The notes under the pieces were generated by a model. It made no database searches. It worked only from the letters and a program-made list of their open reading frames with translations, and had not been told where the DNA came from. This document shows positions 51,024 to 58,611 of a DNA stretch of 64,000 bases, piece after piece (position 1 is the first letter of the stretch; each line of letters starts with the position of its first letter). The stretch comes from a virus. Made by a program: the position numbers and the translations under genes. The DNA lies in IMG/VR virus record IMGVR_UViG_3300021425_000014, positions 1-64,000 of that record; one strand, written 5' to 3'.

Positions 51024-52013
51024 ATGGCACACGAAATGAAAAACAACGATCACATGGTTTCGGGTATGGGCATCAAGCCCTGGCACGGTCTGGGAACCGT
51101 CGTAGACGGGCTGTTGACGGCCCGCGAGACTCTGGAAGCCGCCAGGCTTGATTGGGAAGTTATCAAACACCCGATCACGCTGCAAGGTTCCGATCAAATC
51201 GTACCCGATTCGTTCGCAACCATCCGCACAGATGATCGCTCTGTGCTTGGCATCGTCGGCAATCAATACACGATTCTTCAGAATGTCGATGCTTTCAACT
51301 TTTTCGATAGCATCGCAGAACGCGGCGATGCGATCTATGAAACAGCGGGATCGCTGTTTGGTGGGCGTAAAATCTACGTCACCGCAAAAATCCCAGGCTT
51401 GATCCGCGTTGGTGATGCGGGCAACGAAGATGTAAGCGAAAAATACGTATTACTCACAAACAGCCATGACGGCACTGGGGCTGTTACAGTCAAGCTGATC
51501 ACAACCAGGGTGGTCTGCAACAACACGTTAACGGCAGCATTACGCGAAGGCGGGCGCGGTGTGTCGATCCGGCACTCCCAACTAATGCATGATAAATTGG
51601 CGCTTGCATCGAACATGCTAGGGATCGCTAATCAGCGCTTCCAGCAAATGGAAGAAACATTTAACCAGTTTGCCAACGTGCAACTAAAAGAAATCGAGGT
51701 ACGCGATTTCTTGCGGAAATGTTTTGAGCTTCCATCTGATGCAGATAAAGCAACCGATAAAGACAAACGCGCCATTGCCCAGGTAATGGAACTGCATGAG
51801 TCTGGCCGTGGCTCAGAGTTTACCCGTGGCACTCTCTGGGGGGCATTTAATGCCGTCACAGAGTGGACAAACCATTACCGCACATATAAAGAGCAGGCAA
51901 ACGGTAACACGCGGGCAGATAACAAGCTTGGATCTATCTTTTACGGTCAATCTGCTACACTCACCGATCGAGCGTATGACCTTGCGCGGGATCTTGTGTT
52001 AGCTAAGCGCTAA
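51024..52013 (+). CDS. DUF932 phage/plasmid-like protein (C2)
   Basis: 329 aa from ATG 51024. PWHGLGTVVDGLLTARE near the N terminus, VGNQYTILQNVDAFNF, TRVVCNNTLTAAL and IRHSQLMHDKLALA are hallmarks of the DUF932 (TIGR03299) family found in phages and plasmids, of unknown function. Full length. Own promoter and terminator. Confidence 0.75.
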   Translation: MAHEMKNNDHMVSGMGIKPWHGLGTVVDGLLTARETLEAARLDWEVIKHPITLQGSDQIVPDSFATIRTDDRSVLGIVGNQYTILQNVDAFNFFDSIAERGDAIYETAGSLFGGRKIYVTAKIPGLIRVGDAGNEDVSEKYVLLTNSHDGTGAVTVKLITTRVVCNNTLTAALREGGRGVSIRHSQLMHDKLALASNMLGIANQRFQQMEETFNQFANVQLKEIEVRDFLRKCFELPSDADKATDKDKRAIAQVMELHESGRGSEFTRGTLWGAFNAVTEWTNHYRTYKEQANGNTRADNKLGSIFYGQSATLTDRAYDLARDLVLAKR

Positions 52014-52024
52014 CGCGGGGCAAT

Positions 52025-52048
52025 GGGGGCCCCAAATCGGGGCCCCTT
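52025..52048 (+). terminator. C2 hairpin terminator
   Basis: GGGGCCCC / GGGGCCCC around AAATC, followed by TTA only; a weak U tract. Confidence 0.65.
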
Positions 52049-52061
52049 ACCCGACACGTGG

Positions 52062-52116
52062 TATACTTACCATACCAGTTATACGATCGGCCCTTATGGG
52101 GCTTGTGTGAGGGCTT
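52062..52116 (+). promoter_or_regulatory. C3 promoter (extended -10) and leader
   Basis: TGG-TATACT (52062) without a good -35; leader ends GTGAGGG before ATG 52117. Confidence 0.35.
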
Positions 52117-52233
52117 ATGCACCTTTTATTTTTACCGCTTGTTTTAGTTTTTTGTTTCGCCGTTTTACTTATTCAATTTATAGGCATGGCGATCATTCAC
52201 GGGATCTCTGGCCGTCGCAGATGGTATAGTTAA
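52117..52233 (+). CDS. Small membrane protein (C3)
   Basis: 38 aa: MHLLFLPLVLVFCFAVLLIQ then FIGMAIIHG and a basic end (GRRRWYS). GAGGG ribosome site. A single hydrophobic helix; could be a toxin-like, holin-like or superinfection-exclusion peptide, but nothing proves it. Confidence 0.45.
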   Translation: MHLLFLPLVLVFCFAVLLIQFIGMAIIHGISGRRRWYS

Positions 52234-52248
52234 TCTGTCGGAATCATC

Positions 52249-52269
52249 GGGGCCCCAAATCGGGGCCCC
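52249..52269 (+). terminator. C3 hairpin (copy of the C2 terminator stem)
   Basis: GGGGCCCC-AAAT-CGGGGCCCC without a T run, 20 bases before the next ATG; may act as an mRNA-end or 5' leader hairpin of C4 rather than a terminator. Confidence 0.5.
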
Positions 52270-52288
52270 ACACAGAAAGGATCATAAA

Positions 52289-52672
52289 ATGACAACTTCT
52301 CTAGACATGTTCAAGGTTCGCTGGGATAAGCAAGATACAGAATGGAACAGCAGCAACATAAACCCTATGGCTTGCCATGATTTCTTCGATAAATTCATTA
52401 ATGATGTGGAGTTTCAAACTAGCATTAACTTGAATAACAACATTCAAATTTACAAAGATTATTACGTAAGGGGCAAATATAACTTTGTAAAAGTATTTCA
52501 ATCGTTAATGCGGATCCTGAATACGTACCGCAAAAAAACGGGGGACACGACGATCACAACAATTGATGAAATTAAATTTATTGCCGATATGGTAGAAAAT
52601 AACATATGGAACAAACACCTAGTACCGTTAACCATTCAACGGGAATACATTAAGTCTATCTACTCCGAATAA
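52289..52672 (+). CDS. Unrecognised protein (C4)
   Basis: 127 aa, AAAGGATCATAAA before ATG. MTTSLDMFKVRWDKQDTEWN; helical, with QSLMRILNTYRKKTGDTTI and an Ile/Lys-rich end. Lower GC than most cassettes. Function unknown. Possibly transcribed with C3. Confidence 0.5.
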   Translation: MTTSLDMFKVRWDKQDTEWNSSNINPMACHDFFDKFINDVEFQTSINLNNNIQIYKDYYVRGKYNFVKVFQSLMRILNTYRKKTGDTTITTIDEIKFIADMVENNIWNKHLVPLTIQREYIKSIYSE

Positions 52673-52703
52673 TCACAGAGCGCAGAGCAGAGAAACAAGC
52701 AAA

Positions 52704-52729
52704 GGGGCCCCCCAAAATCGGGGGCCCTT
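52704..52729 (+). terminator. C4 terminator
   Basis: GGGGCCCCCC / GGGGGCCC stem with short TTA tail. Confidence 0.65.
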
Positions 52730-53678
52730 ACTGCATGAATAATATATATATTATAGATAATACCATAAGCTTATAAGGTATAAAGAATAACACGAAGGTA
52801 CAAACACTCAAGGAAAGAAAATCAAGCCCCTTCTAGGGCATTCTAGGCCCCTCTATTGAGGCCCTTACCGATCCAGTTTTCAAGCCCCCATGAAAAACCC
52901 TGTATAAACCTTTTTATTTGTCTGCTAGGGGCCCTTGAATCAATACAAAATACCCCCTTTGGGGCATCCCCAGCCTAAAAATAGCACTATAAGCCCCTTT
53001 CGGGCAGATTCTTTAAAAAATCCAGCGCCGCATAAGAGGCTGTACCATATTAAATTGTATTGTTAAGCTCTATGTTTAGTTCTTTTACTCCTCTATATAT
53101 AGTATGATATTGTATTGATACTATATATATATTATAAGTTATTATATTGTATTGGGGTTATTAGGCCCCGTTTTGTGTTGTATTGTATTGTAGACTCAGT
53201 TCGACACCTTTAGTACTTTCGCACAGCCGAGTGGAATACAATTCAATACTCTACAATGCTTATTTTAGTTCAAAGATATATATATATTATATTGTATTGT
53301 ATGGGCCCCCGTTTTCTGTGGGGTAGTTTAGACTAAAAGTTTAGGCCAACTTTTCGGGGCCCCTTACTTTGTAGTTATTAAACATGTATATATATAATAA
53401 ATAAAAACTTCGAGCCCTATATATAGGATCCCCCACTTTCTTTTAACAGCTTTATATATATAATACAATACAATACATTAGGTGCCCCGCTTTTTCACCC
53501 AACCGCGAGCGCCCTGTATTGTATCGCATCACATTGTATTACATTGTATTGTATTGCCTTGTATTGTATTGTATGACATTGTATTGTATTGGTGATGGGT
53601 GGCGGTGTGTCCTCAATACAATATAATGCAATGCGAGAGCGAGGGGCCCCGGCAATACAATGCAATCTAATGCGAGCC
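52730..53678. other. Long non-coding spacer C4-C5
   Basis: About 950 bases with no convincing ORF. Holds TATATATA tracts (for example near 52741, 53120, 53280, 53455), scattered GGGGCCCC-type stems, several forward ATTGTATTG blocks (53055, 53175, 53290, 53515-53590) and inverse CAATAC blocks (53236, 53463, 53613, 53652). May contain decayed cassettes. Confidence 0.6.
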
Positions 53679-53787
53679 TGATCTGGCCTGATCTGACACA
53701 AAAGATTTTTCTTGCAATCTTTCGCCAGATATGTTGTAATTAGATTGTCGCACAAACGAGATGCCCAAACGGGCGGGAGACAAGACC
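53679..53787 (+). promoter_or_regulatory. C5 upstream motif, promoter and hairpin leader
   Basis: TGATCTG at 53679 and 53689 (33 and 23 bases before the -35), TTGCAA (53712), 17-base spacer, TGTAAT (53735). Leader hairpin GCCC-AAAC-GGGC (53763-53774) is followed at once by GGGAG, eight bases before the TTG start. Confidence 0.7.
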
Positions 53788-54219
53788 TTGCATACAGAAT
53801 TGACCAAAGACCAAATCGCTTTCTTGCGTAAGGCACGCCACATTTACTTCAGCGCACGTCGCAATGATGACGGTGTGTTTGTTGGCCACATCGAAGCAAT
53901 CCAAGAAGATAAGGATAACCATTCCGTGGCGCGGATGGAAATCACAACACGCGCCATGATTAGTGGTGGGAACCGTGCTAACTGTTCGATCGCAATCGCT
54001 GGATTCTGTGAAGTCTGGCAAACTGTGTTAGCTTTCATCAAGTCTGGCGATTCGCTTGGCCTACGCTTTGAGGCCAACGGATTCCGCCCGTTGGATGAAA
54101 AGTACAATGACGTTAATCTTGATGTCTTGTATGTCAGTGTAGAACGGAATAATAAATTCTATAAATTCTTACTGGATGTTCACTTGACCAAGGAGGGTCA
54201 TTACCGGATCATCCAGTAA
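53788..54219 (+). CDS. Unrecognised protein (C5)
   Basis: 143 aa from TTG 53788. An ATG at 53761 is in frame but lies in the conserved leader hairpin, and GGGAG sits eight bases before the TTG, so TTG is preferred. Begins (M)HTELTKDQIAFLRKARHIYF; contains HIEAIQEDKDNHSVARMEIT and FLLDVHLTKEGHYRIIQ. Mixed alpha/beta, near neutral. Function unknown. Confidence 0.6.
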   Translation: MHTELTKDQIAFLRKARHIYFSARRNDDGVFVGHIEAIQEDKDNHSVARMEITTRAMISGGNRANCSIAIAGFCEVWQTVLAFIKSGDSLGLRFEANGFRPLDEKYNDVNLDVLYVSVERNNKFYKFLLDVHLTKEGHYRIIQ

Positions 54220-54224
54220 ACCAC

Positions 54225-54247
54225 GGGGCCCCGCAAGGGGCCCTTTT
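54225..54247 (+). terminator. C5 terminator
   Basis: GGGGCCCC-GCAA-GGGGCCC then T4. Confidence 0.9.
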
Positions 54248-54489
54248 AACTAAAGTTAATTATATTGTATTGTATTGCATTAGTTCTTTTAATTGTATTG
54301 TATTGGCGTACTGGCCTCCGAGAAATCGGGGGCCTTTACGTTTCAATACAATTCAATACTATATATTAAAAACATTGTATTGTATTGTATGTGTAATTGG
54401 TTGGCCCCGAAATCGCGGCCCTCAACCTACCAATACAATACTATAATATATATACCAAATATTAAATAAAAATAGTTTCAAAAAAGGGC
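54248..54489. repeat. C5-C6 spacer: pentamer repeats
   Basis: Forward ATTGTATTGTATTGC at 54263 and 54295, a GGCCTCCGAGAAATCGGGGGCC hairpin, inverse CAATACAATTCAATAC at 54344, forward again at 54375, inverse at 54431. No ORF. Confidence 0.75.
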
Positions 54490-54569
54490 TTGCAATGATT
54501 CTCAGGATATGCTTTAATGGTATTGTCAGGTTATGGCCCCACCTTTGAGCGGGCCCGGAGATCGGAACC
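54490..54569 (+). promoter_or_regulatory. C6 promoter and hairpin leader
   Basis: TTGCAA (54490), 17-base spacer, TTTAAT (54513). GGCCC...GGGCC hairpin (54535-54555) abuts CGGAG, which lies about ten bases before the TTG start. No TGATCTG motif. Confidence 0.6.
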
Positions 54570-54761
54570 TTGCCTAACACAAAACTTATCAGCAAGCACG
54601 GAACCAAAGATCGCGTTTTCTGCCCCCGGTGTTTGAGAGAGTTGCAGAGTGATATCAAAAGCGATATAAGTTTTTGGTTTCATTGGGCAGATAATTATCA
54701 CGCGGCTGGACACCAAACGGAAGAGCCATGCCAGCGGTATGCAGATACTTGCGGAGATTAA
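54570..54761 (+). CDS. Cys/His-rich small protein (C6)
   Basis: 63 aa, TTG start fixed by the leader hairpin and CGGAG. FCPRCLRELQ, then HWADNYHAAGH and CQRYADTC give enough Cys/His for a zinc site. Function unknown. Confidence 0.6.
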   Translation: MPNTKLISKHGTKDRVFCPRCLRELQSDIKSDISFWFHWADNYHAAGHQTEEPCQRYADTCGD

Positions 54762-54766
54762 GCCCT

Positions 54767-54789
54767 GCCCCCTTCGGGGGGCTTTTTTA
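54767..54789 (+). terminator. C6 terminator
   Basis: GCCCCC-TTCG-GGGGGC then T6. Confidence 0.9.
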
Positions 54790-54967
54790 TTATGCCTATA
54801 TATATTGGATTGTATTGTATTGGCGATCGCCATCCGCCAAATCGCGAACACTCACTCTTTGAATACAATATAATATATTAATCTTATTGCATTGTATTGT
54901 ATTAAGGCACCCCGATTCGCGGGCCCTTAAAACTTACCAATACAATACACTATAATAATAAAACCAA
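54790..54967. repeat. C6-C7 spacer: pentamers and GCGATCGC
   Basis: Forward GATTGTATTGTATTG (54808), GCGATCGC (54823-54830), inverse CAATACAATATAAT (54862), forward (54887), inverse CAATACAATACAC (54938). Confidence 0.75.
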
Positions 54968-55079
54968 AGATCTGGCTCAGATCAACATGACCTTGATCAC
55001 TTGCGCCATGCCCCCCATCGTGCTACACTAAGGTTGTTCGGTTAAGCGATGGCGCTGGACGCGCCGGGAGGTAAACGCA
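54968..55079 (+). promoter_or_regulatory. C7 upstream motif, promoter and hairpin leader
   Basis: AGATCTG (54968) and AGATC (54979), 33 and 22 bases before TTGCGC (55001); 17-base spacer; TACACT (55024). GGCGC-TGGAC-GCGCC (55051-55065) directly followed by GGGAGGT. Confidence 0.7.
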
Positions 55080-55271
55080 ATGGGTGATTTAAACTGGCCT
55101 TTCTGGCACACGCAAGAAGAGTGTGACGAGATGAACAAAACGCTTGTGGATGATATGAAAAACAACATGAGCAAGATTCTGTGGAACAACGATCATGATA
55201 CAGTTCAAGAAATTCTTTCGAGATGGGAAGAAAACACAGGCATCGATCTTCGCCTTGAGCGCGATTGGTAA
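55080..55271 (+). CDS. Unrecognised small acidic protein (C7a)
   Basis: 63 aa: MGDLNWPFWHTQEECDEMNK, helical, acidic. GGGAGG nine bases before ATG. First of two genes sharing one promoter. Function unknown. Confidence 0.6.
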   Translation: MGDLNWPFWHTQEECDEMNKTLVDDMKNNMSKILWNNDHDTVQEILSRWEENTGIDLRLERDW

Positions 55272-55286
55272 AAAGGGAGGTAAGCA

Positions 55287-55571
55287 ATGCAGACCACGCA
55301 AGTTTATAACAACGTCATCGAGGCTGTTGTGTGCAACAGCATGGCGTATGACTTTCAATTACCCATCGGCAAGTTCGATGGCGAAAGTTTACTCAAAAAG
55401 ATCTGGTTCAAGATTCAAAAGAAAGGGAATAGTAAAAGCCCTGACATCCAAATGCAGCGCGCCATGTGGCTAAGCCCTTGCAGGTTCGATGGAAGCGCTT
55501 TAAGGTCAATGGATATGAAAGGGCAATGGTGGGACACAGGCATGGAGCTTGTAGCCAAGCGAGACATTTAA
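55287..55571 (+). CDS. Unrecognised small protein (C7b)
   Basis: 94 aa, preceded by GGGAGGT. MQTTQVYNNVIEAVVCNSMA, KFDGESLLKKIWFKIQKKGN. The only cassette with a clear second gene. Function unknown. Confidence 0.6.
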   Translation: MQTTQVYNNVIEAVVCNSMAYDFQLPIGKFDGESLLKKIWFKIQKKGNSKSPDIQMQRAMWLSPCRFDGSALRSMDMKGQWWDTGMELVAKRDI

Positions 55572-55583
55572 TAGTATTGTATT

Positions 55584-55606
55584 GCCCCCCGAGAGGGGGG
55601 CTTTCT
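55584..55606 (+). terminator. C7 terminator
   Basis: GCCCCCC-GAGA-GGGGGGC then TTTC. Preceded directly by AGTATTGTATTG, so here the pentamer repeat lies before the hairpin. Confidence 0.85.
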
Positions 55607-55772
55607 CGTATGCCCCTGTGTATTGTATTGTATGGGCGGATACCCCTGCTTAATCAAAATTCAAAAAAACGCGCCGCCGCATATTCGATACAATTCAATT
55701 CAATGCGATGAATGTATGGTATTGTATTGTATAAAAACGCGGGCACTCACTCTTTGCCAATACAATACAAAC
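55607..55772. repeat. C7-C8 spacer: palindromic pentamer element
   Basis: Forward ATTGTATTGTATGG (55620), inverse GATACAATTCAATTCAATG (55687), forward TGGTATTGTATTGTAT (55715), inverse CAATACAATACAA (55759). The middle pair folds with a short loop. Confidence 0.75.
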
Positions 55773-55869
55773 AGATCTGACTCTGATCTAAACACTTGCG
55801 TCATTAATATATATCTGCTAGAATTAAAGAGTAAAGGCAAGGGCTCAAGCGAGCCGGAAAGTGAAGGTT
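55773..55869 (+). promoter_or_regulatory. C8 upstream motif, promoter and hairpin leader
   Basis: AGATCTG (55773) and TGATCTA (55784), 23 and 12 bases before TTGCGT (55796); 17-base spacer; TAGAAT (55819). GGCTC-AAGC-GAGCC (55842-55855) followed by GGAAAG. Confidence 0.7.
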
Positions 55870-56100
55870 ATGATCCCTTTTGCTGAGATTGAATTGTGGG
55901 ATGACTACGGCCACAAGAAGTGGATTGAATATGACAATATTGATGATGTCATATGGGGCCATAAATGGGATGACTCGGACGATCATGAGTGTGAGAGATC
56001 GGGTAACGTAGAAATCCACAAGCTGGGGCCCAAGGATCATTATTATTGTATTATCATGGTTAAGAAATACGGGATGCCCAAACTCGAACTCCAACTCTAA
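55870..56100 (+). CDS. Unrecognised small acidic protein (C8)
   Basis: 76 aa from ATG 55870 (GTG 55861 is in frame but too close to GGAAAG). MIPFAEIELWDDYGHKKWIE; rich in Asp, Trp and His (IWGHKWDDSDDHECE). Function unknown. Confidence 0.55.
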   Translation: MIPFAEIELWDDYGHKKWIEYDNIDDVIWGHKWDDSDDHECERSGNVEIHKLGPKDHYYCIIMVKKYGMPKLELQL

Positions 56101-56122
56101 CTTAACAGCTTTATATTGTATT

Positions 56123-56154
56123 GCCCCTCTGGCTCTGGCTGGCGGGGCACTTTT
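56123..56154 (+). terminator. C8 terminator
   Basis: GCCCC / GGGGC around a 16-base loop, then ACTTTT; weaker than most. Confidence 0.55.
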
Positions 56155-56305
56155 GCGCTCAGGCCCGCCTCGCTGTATTGCATTGTATTGTATGCCCCCG
56201 TCGTATTGCATTGTATTGTATTGGTGGCCATCGACCCACGGCAATACAATTCAATTCAATGTAAAGGTTGTATGGTATTGTATTGTATTGGTCGGATCCG
56301 GGGCC
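56155..56305. repeat. C8-C9 spacer: palindromic pentamer element
   Basis: Forward TATTGCATTGTATTGTATG (56174) and again at 56205, inverse CAATACAATTCAATTCAATG (56242), forward GGTATTGTATTGTATTGG (56273). Confidence 0.75.
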
Positions 56306-56413
56306 CGATCTGGCCTGAAAAATGTTTTCAAAAACTATTGACTTGGCCATGGACGGCATGTTACTCTTGAGGAGTCAACACAAGCGATGGCGCTGACGCG
56401 CCGGGAGGCTCAA
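56306..56413 (+). promoter_or_regulatory. C9 upstream motif, promoter and hairpin leader
   Basis: CGATCTG (56306) 32 bases before TTGACT (56338); 17-base spacer; TTACTC (56361). GGCGC-TGAC-GCGCC (56389-56402) abuts GGGAGG. Confidence 0.65.
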
Positions 56414-56782
56414 ATGCTCAAGAACATGATCGCCACGGATGCCCTGGGTGGGTTGCAGGTCAAGGTGTACCGCAACCTTCACAAGAAGTGCCTCAGCGTG
56501 TGGCATGCGGGCTATGTCGTGGCCCATGTTGACTCCATCACGCTGGATGGCGTGCTTTTCAAGGTGAACGAAGCTGGACGCCAACGCGTGTTGCGTGAGA
56601 AGAAAAAGAACGTCCACGCTTTCGTGACGGGCACAGTCACAGGCGTTAACGCGCCCCCACGGGGGGCTGTTCCCGTGTCCTACAACCCTTATAAGGGGGC
56701 TTCTTTCACCCTGCCTGATGGCCAGGCCATTATGGCGGCCGGAACGGTCACGGTGACGACCAGGGGGGCCTTCGTAGACTGA
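56414..56782 (+). CDS. Unrecognised protein (C9)
   Basis: 122 aa from ATG 56414. An in-frame ATG at 56387 would add MALTRREAQ, but those bases form the leader hairpin and the GGGAGG site seen in other cassettes. MLKNMIATDALGGLQVKVYR; NLHKKCLSVWHAGYVVAHVD; C-terminal half Gly/Thr-rich beta. Function unknown. Confidence 0.55.
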   Translation: MLKNMIATDALGGLQVKVYRNLHKKCLSVWHAGYVVAHVDSITLDGVLFKVNEAGRQRVLREKKKNVHAFVTGTVTGVNAPPRGAVPVSYNPYKGASFTLPDGQAIMAAGTVTVTTRGAFVD

Positions 56783-56897
56783 GGGCCCCGGCTCTCTTTC
56801 CCCATAGGGATCAATACAATGCAATGCAGTCCAATACAATGCAATTCAATGCAACGGTTATATTGTATTGTATTGTATGGCCCCCATCCGGGGGGGC
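56783..56897. repeat. C9-C10 spacer with terminator hairpin
   Basis: Inverse CAATACAATGCAATGCAG and CAATACAATGCAATTCAATG blocks, forward TATTGTATTGTATTGTATGG, then GGCCCCC-ATCC-GGGGGGGC (56879-56897), which lacks a T run because the TGATCTG motif starts at once. Confidence 0.7.
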
Positions 56898-57010
56898 TGA
56901 TCTGGGGCTGATCTGGGCTGAAAAATCTTTTTTGAAATCGTTGACATCTCGCTTGAAACTTGCTACTATTAAAGAGTAGTCGTTATGGCGCTGAGCGCCG
57001 GGAGGTCAAA
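56898..57010 (+). promoter_or_regulatory. C10 upstream motif, promoter and hairpin leader
   Basis: TGATCTG at 56898 and 56909 (43 and 32 bases before the -35; a degenerate TGAAAAA follows at 22), TTGACA (56941), 17-base spacer, TACTAT (56964). GGCGC-TGA-GCGCC (56987-56999) abuts GGGAGG. Confidence 0.75.
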
Positions 57011-57244
57011 GTGAAGGGCATCGACATCATTCGGGAATCGGACAACGGCGGAGAAATCATCGGATTTCGCATCAGCGCCAAGCACGGCGGATTCGGGTTT
57101 GACGTACCGCTTGTAGACTTAGTCAACGCTGAGGTGTTCACGGAAGAGAAGCGCGAGGCGCTGCTCAAGCGATACCAGGCCTACTTGGCCGATATCGTCA
57201 AAACCTGGGAGCAGCCGGGCACGGCTAATCGCTGGGATGTTTAG
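57011..57244 (+). CDS. Unrecognised small protein (C10), possible C16/C17 relative
   Basis: 77 aa, GTG start four bases after GGGAGGTCAAA. MKGIDIIRESDNGGEIIGFR, GGFGFDVPLVDLVNAEVF. The GF/GI...G...(V/I)..(L/V)DLVNA segment recurs in C16 and, weakly, in C17. Function unknown. Confidence 0.6.
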   Translation: MKGIDIIRESDNGGEIIGFRISAKHGGFGFDVPLVDLVNAEVFTEEKREALLKRYQAYLADIVKTWEQPGTANRWDV

Positions 57245-57250
57245 CCCAGG

Positions 57251-57274
57251 GCCCCCCGAAAGGGGGGCTTTTTT
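57251..57274 (+). terminator. C10 terminator
   Basis: GCCCCCC-GAAA-GGGGGGC then T6. Confidence 0.92.
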
Positions 57275-57284
57275 CGTGTGGCTT

Positions 57285-57345
57285 ATCAATACAATACAAT
57301 TCAATACAACGCGGGGGGAATATATTGCATTGTATTGTATGGGCG
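57285..57345. repeat. Palindromic pentamer element
   Basis: Inverse CAATACAATACAATTCAATA faces forward TATTGCATTGTATTGTATGG across about 15 bases: a clear stem-loop of pentamers. Confidence 0.85.
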
Positions 57346-57400
57346 GGATCGCCGTGCGCCATTCGGCCTCATCGGGCCAGCAATGCGGTGCGCAACGCAG

Positions 57401-57507
57401 CATCGCATTTAAGGGCCCTGTGAGGGCCATGAAGGGGCTTATAGGTATCCGGGAGGGTGATTGTACCCTGAACGCCATCAGGGGCCTTTACGGGCCTTGT
57501 GGTGGCT
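57401..57507. ncRNA. Structured element copy 1 (AGGGTGATTGTACC core)
   Basis: Core 57454-57467 with AGGGT/ACCCT inner arms and flanking TTTAAGGGCCCTG...GGGGCCTTTACGGGCC. Conserved with three other copies at 59.0, 60.75 and 61.55 kb. Lies just upstream of the C11 motif. Could be RNA or DNA structure; no homology known to me. Confidence 0.5.
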
Positions 57508-57606
57508 TGATCTGGAATAAAAAGTTTTTCTTGACATCCAATGATGGGGTTGATATGATGAAAGAGTCAGGCAAACGAGATGGCGCTGACGCGCCGGGAG
57601 GTCGAA
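57508..57606 (+). promoter_or_regulatory. C11 upstream motif, promoter and hairpin leader
   Basis: TGATCTG (57508) 23 bases before TTGACA (57531); 17-base spacer; TATGAT (57554). GGCGC-TGAC-GCGCC (57582-57595) abuts GGGAGG. Confidence 0.75.
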
Positions 57607-57768
57607 ATGATGGTAAGCTTTCAGGAAGAAGAAAAGGGATTCTTGGTAGCGGTGACTGAAGACGATTTCGTCTTCATTCCCGTTCAGAACGGGAACCGCG
57701 TAGCCGCCTTCGAAGAGGCGATCGAGCAGCTTAACGAATGGTTCTATGCATCACTTAAATACAAGTGA
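57607..57768 (+). CDS. Unrecognised small acidic protein (C11)
   Basis: 53 aa from ATG 57607; an in-frame ATG at 57580 belongs to the leader hairpin. MMVSFQEEEKGFLVAVTEDD, AAFEEAIEQLNEWFYASLKY. Acidic. Function unknown. Confidence 0.6.
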   Translation: MMVSFQEEEKGFLVAVTEDDFVFIPVQNGNRVAAFEEAIEQLNEWFYASLKYK

Positions 57769-57774
57769 TGCGAG

Positions 57775-57796
57775 GCCCCCGAAAGGGGGCTTTTTT
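57775..57796 (+). terminator. C11 terminator
   Basis: GCCCCC-GAAA-GGGGGC then T6. Confidence 0.92.
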
Positions 57797-57924
57797 CGTG
57801 CCAATCATCAATACAATACAATTCTATACAATCACTGCATCGCATTGTATTGTATGGGGAAGAATCGGGGGGCCATACCTACTTCCCTTTGAATCACCAA
57901 TACAATACAGTTTAATATATGACC
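57797..57924. repeat. C11-C12 spacer: pentamer repeats
   Basis: Inverse CAATACAATACAATTC (57808), forward GCATTGTATTGTATGGGG (57842), inverse CAATACAATACAG (57898). The first pair folds. Confidence 0.8.
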
Positions 57925-58047
57925 TGATCTGGCCTCAAAATATTTTTAAAATAGTTTCTGAAAAGGGGTTTACATTCCCAGGTGAAACGGGTATGATATT
58001 AATGTAAGGGTTAAGCGACACCCCTGAGTCGCGGAGAACAGACCACC
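57925..58047 (+). promoter_or_regulatory. C12 upstream motif, promoter and hairpin leader
   Basis: TGATCTG (57925) 44 bases before TTTACA (57969); 17-base spacer; TATGAT (57992). GCGAC...GTCGC hairpin (58015-58032), a stem unlike the other cassettes, abuts GGAG. Confidence 0.7.
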
Positions 58048-58284
58048 ATGGCTATCTTCAATGTTGTAATGGTTAAGGATCCGATGATGGCCCCCGTGCT
58101 CGTTGAGCAGCACAAAGTCGAGAGCCTGAAAGAGGCTCGTAAGATCCTCAGCCAGTGGGCTGAAGATGGGGACAAAATAGTAGCCCTCAAGAAGGCGCCG
58201 CTTCCCTCAGGGCGCCACGTGACGCCACTGGTTATACAGACGATGGAAGAGGATTCCGATATCTTCGGACAATACATAGATTAA
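58048..58284 (+). CDS. Unrecognised small protein (C12)
   Basis: 78 aa: MAIFNVVMVKDPMMAPVLVE, ESLKEARKILSQWAEDGDKI, then a beta-rich end. Mixed alpha/beta. Function unknown. Confidence 0.6.
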   Translation: MAIFNVVMVKDPMMAPVLVEQHKVESLKEARKILSQWAEDGDKIVALKKAPLPSGRHVTPLVIQTMEEDSDIFGQYID

Positions 58285-58288
58285 GCGA

Positions 58289-58315
58289 GGGGCCCCGCGA
58301 GGGGCCCTTTTTTTT
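58289..58315 (+). terminator. C12 terminator
   Basis: GGGGCCCC-GCGA-GGGGCCC then T8. Confidence 0.92.
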
Positions 58316-58484
58316 ATGCCCCTGTGTATATTGCATTGTATTGCCAGGGCGATCGCCCATCGGGACTTATCAATACAATTCAATGCAACCAATGTATTGC
58401 ATTGTATTGGACGGGGGCCCCGGCGAGCTTGCGCCAAATCGCGCGCCCTTACTCTTTGCAATACAATACAATCTAATTCATACC
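58316..58484. repeat. C12-C13 spacer: two facing pentamer pairs and GCGATCGC
   Basis: Forward ATTGCATTGTATTGCC (58330), GCGATCGC (58349-58356), inverse CAATACAATTCAATGCAA (58371), forward TATTGCATTGTATTGG (58394), inverse GCAATACAATACAATC (58458). Confidence 0.8.
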
Positions 58485-58611
58485 TGATCTGACCTTGATC
58501 TGACACAAGTTGATTTATTTGACATCCTTCCCGATAGTTGTTATTATAAAAGAGTCAAGGCAAGCGGGCCCGACGCCCGCCAGATGAACCCCAGGGGTTC
58601 GGGAGGTAAAC
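58485..58611 (+). promoter_or_regulatory. C13 upstream motif, promoter and two-hairpin leader
   Basis: TGATCTG at 58485 and 58496 (34 and 23 before the -35), TTGACA (58519), 17-base spacer, TATTAT (58542). Hairpins GCGGGC/GCCCGC (58564-58580) and GAACCCC/GGGGTTC (58586-58600); the second abuts GGGAGG. Confidence 0.78.

Noticed and set aside
50536-51266. Long minus-strand ORFs across the C1-C2 spacer
   Set aside because: Their sequence is mostly QYN/NTIQ/IQCN peptides, the translation of the pentamer repeats; no ribosome site, and they run against promoters and terminators. Similar frames at 53495, 54531, 55804, 58207 and 60413 are rejected for the same reason.
56387-56413. N-terminal extensions starting MALTRRE in C9 and C11, MALSAGRLK in C15 and MPKRAGDKT in C5
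   Set aside because: The bases form the conserved leader hairpin and Shine-Dalgarno, and stem sequence differs between cassettes while pairing is kept, so they are more likely untranslated.
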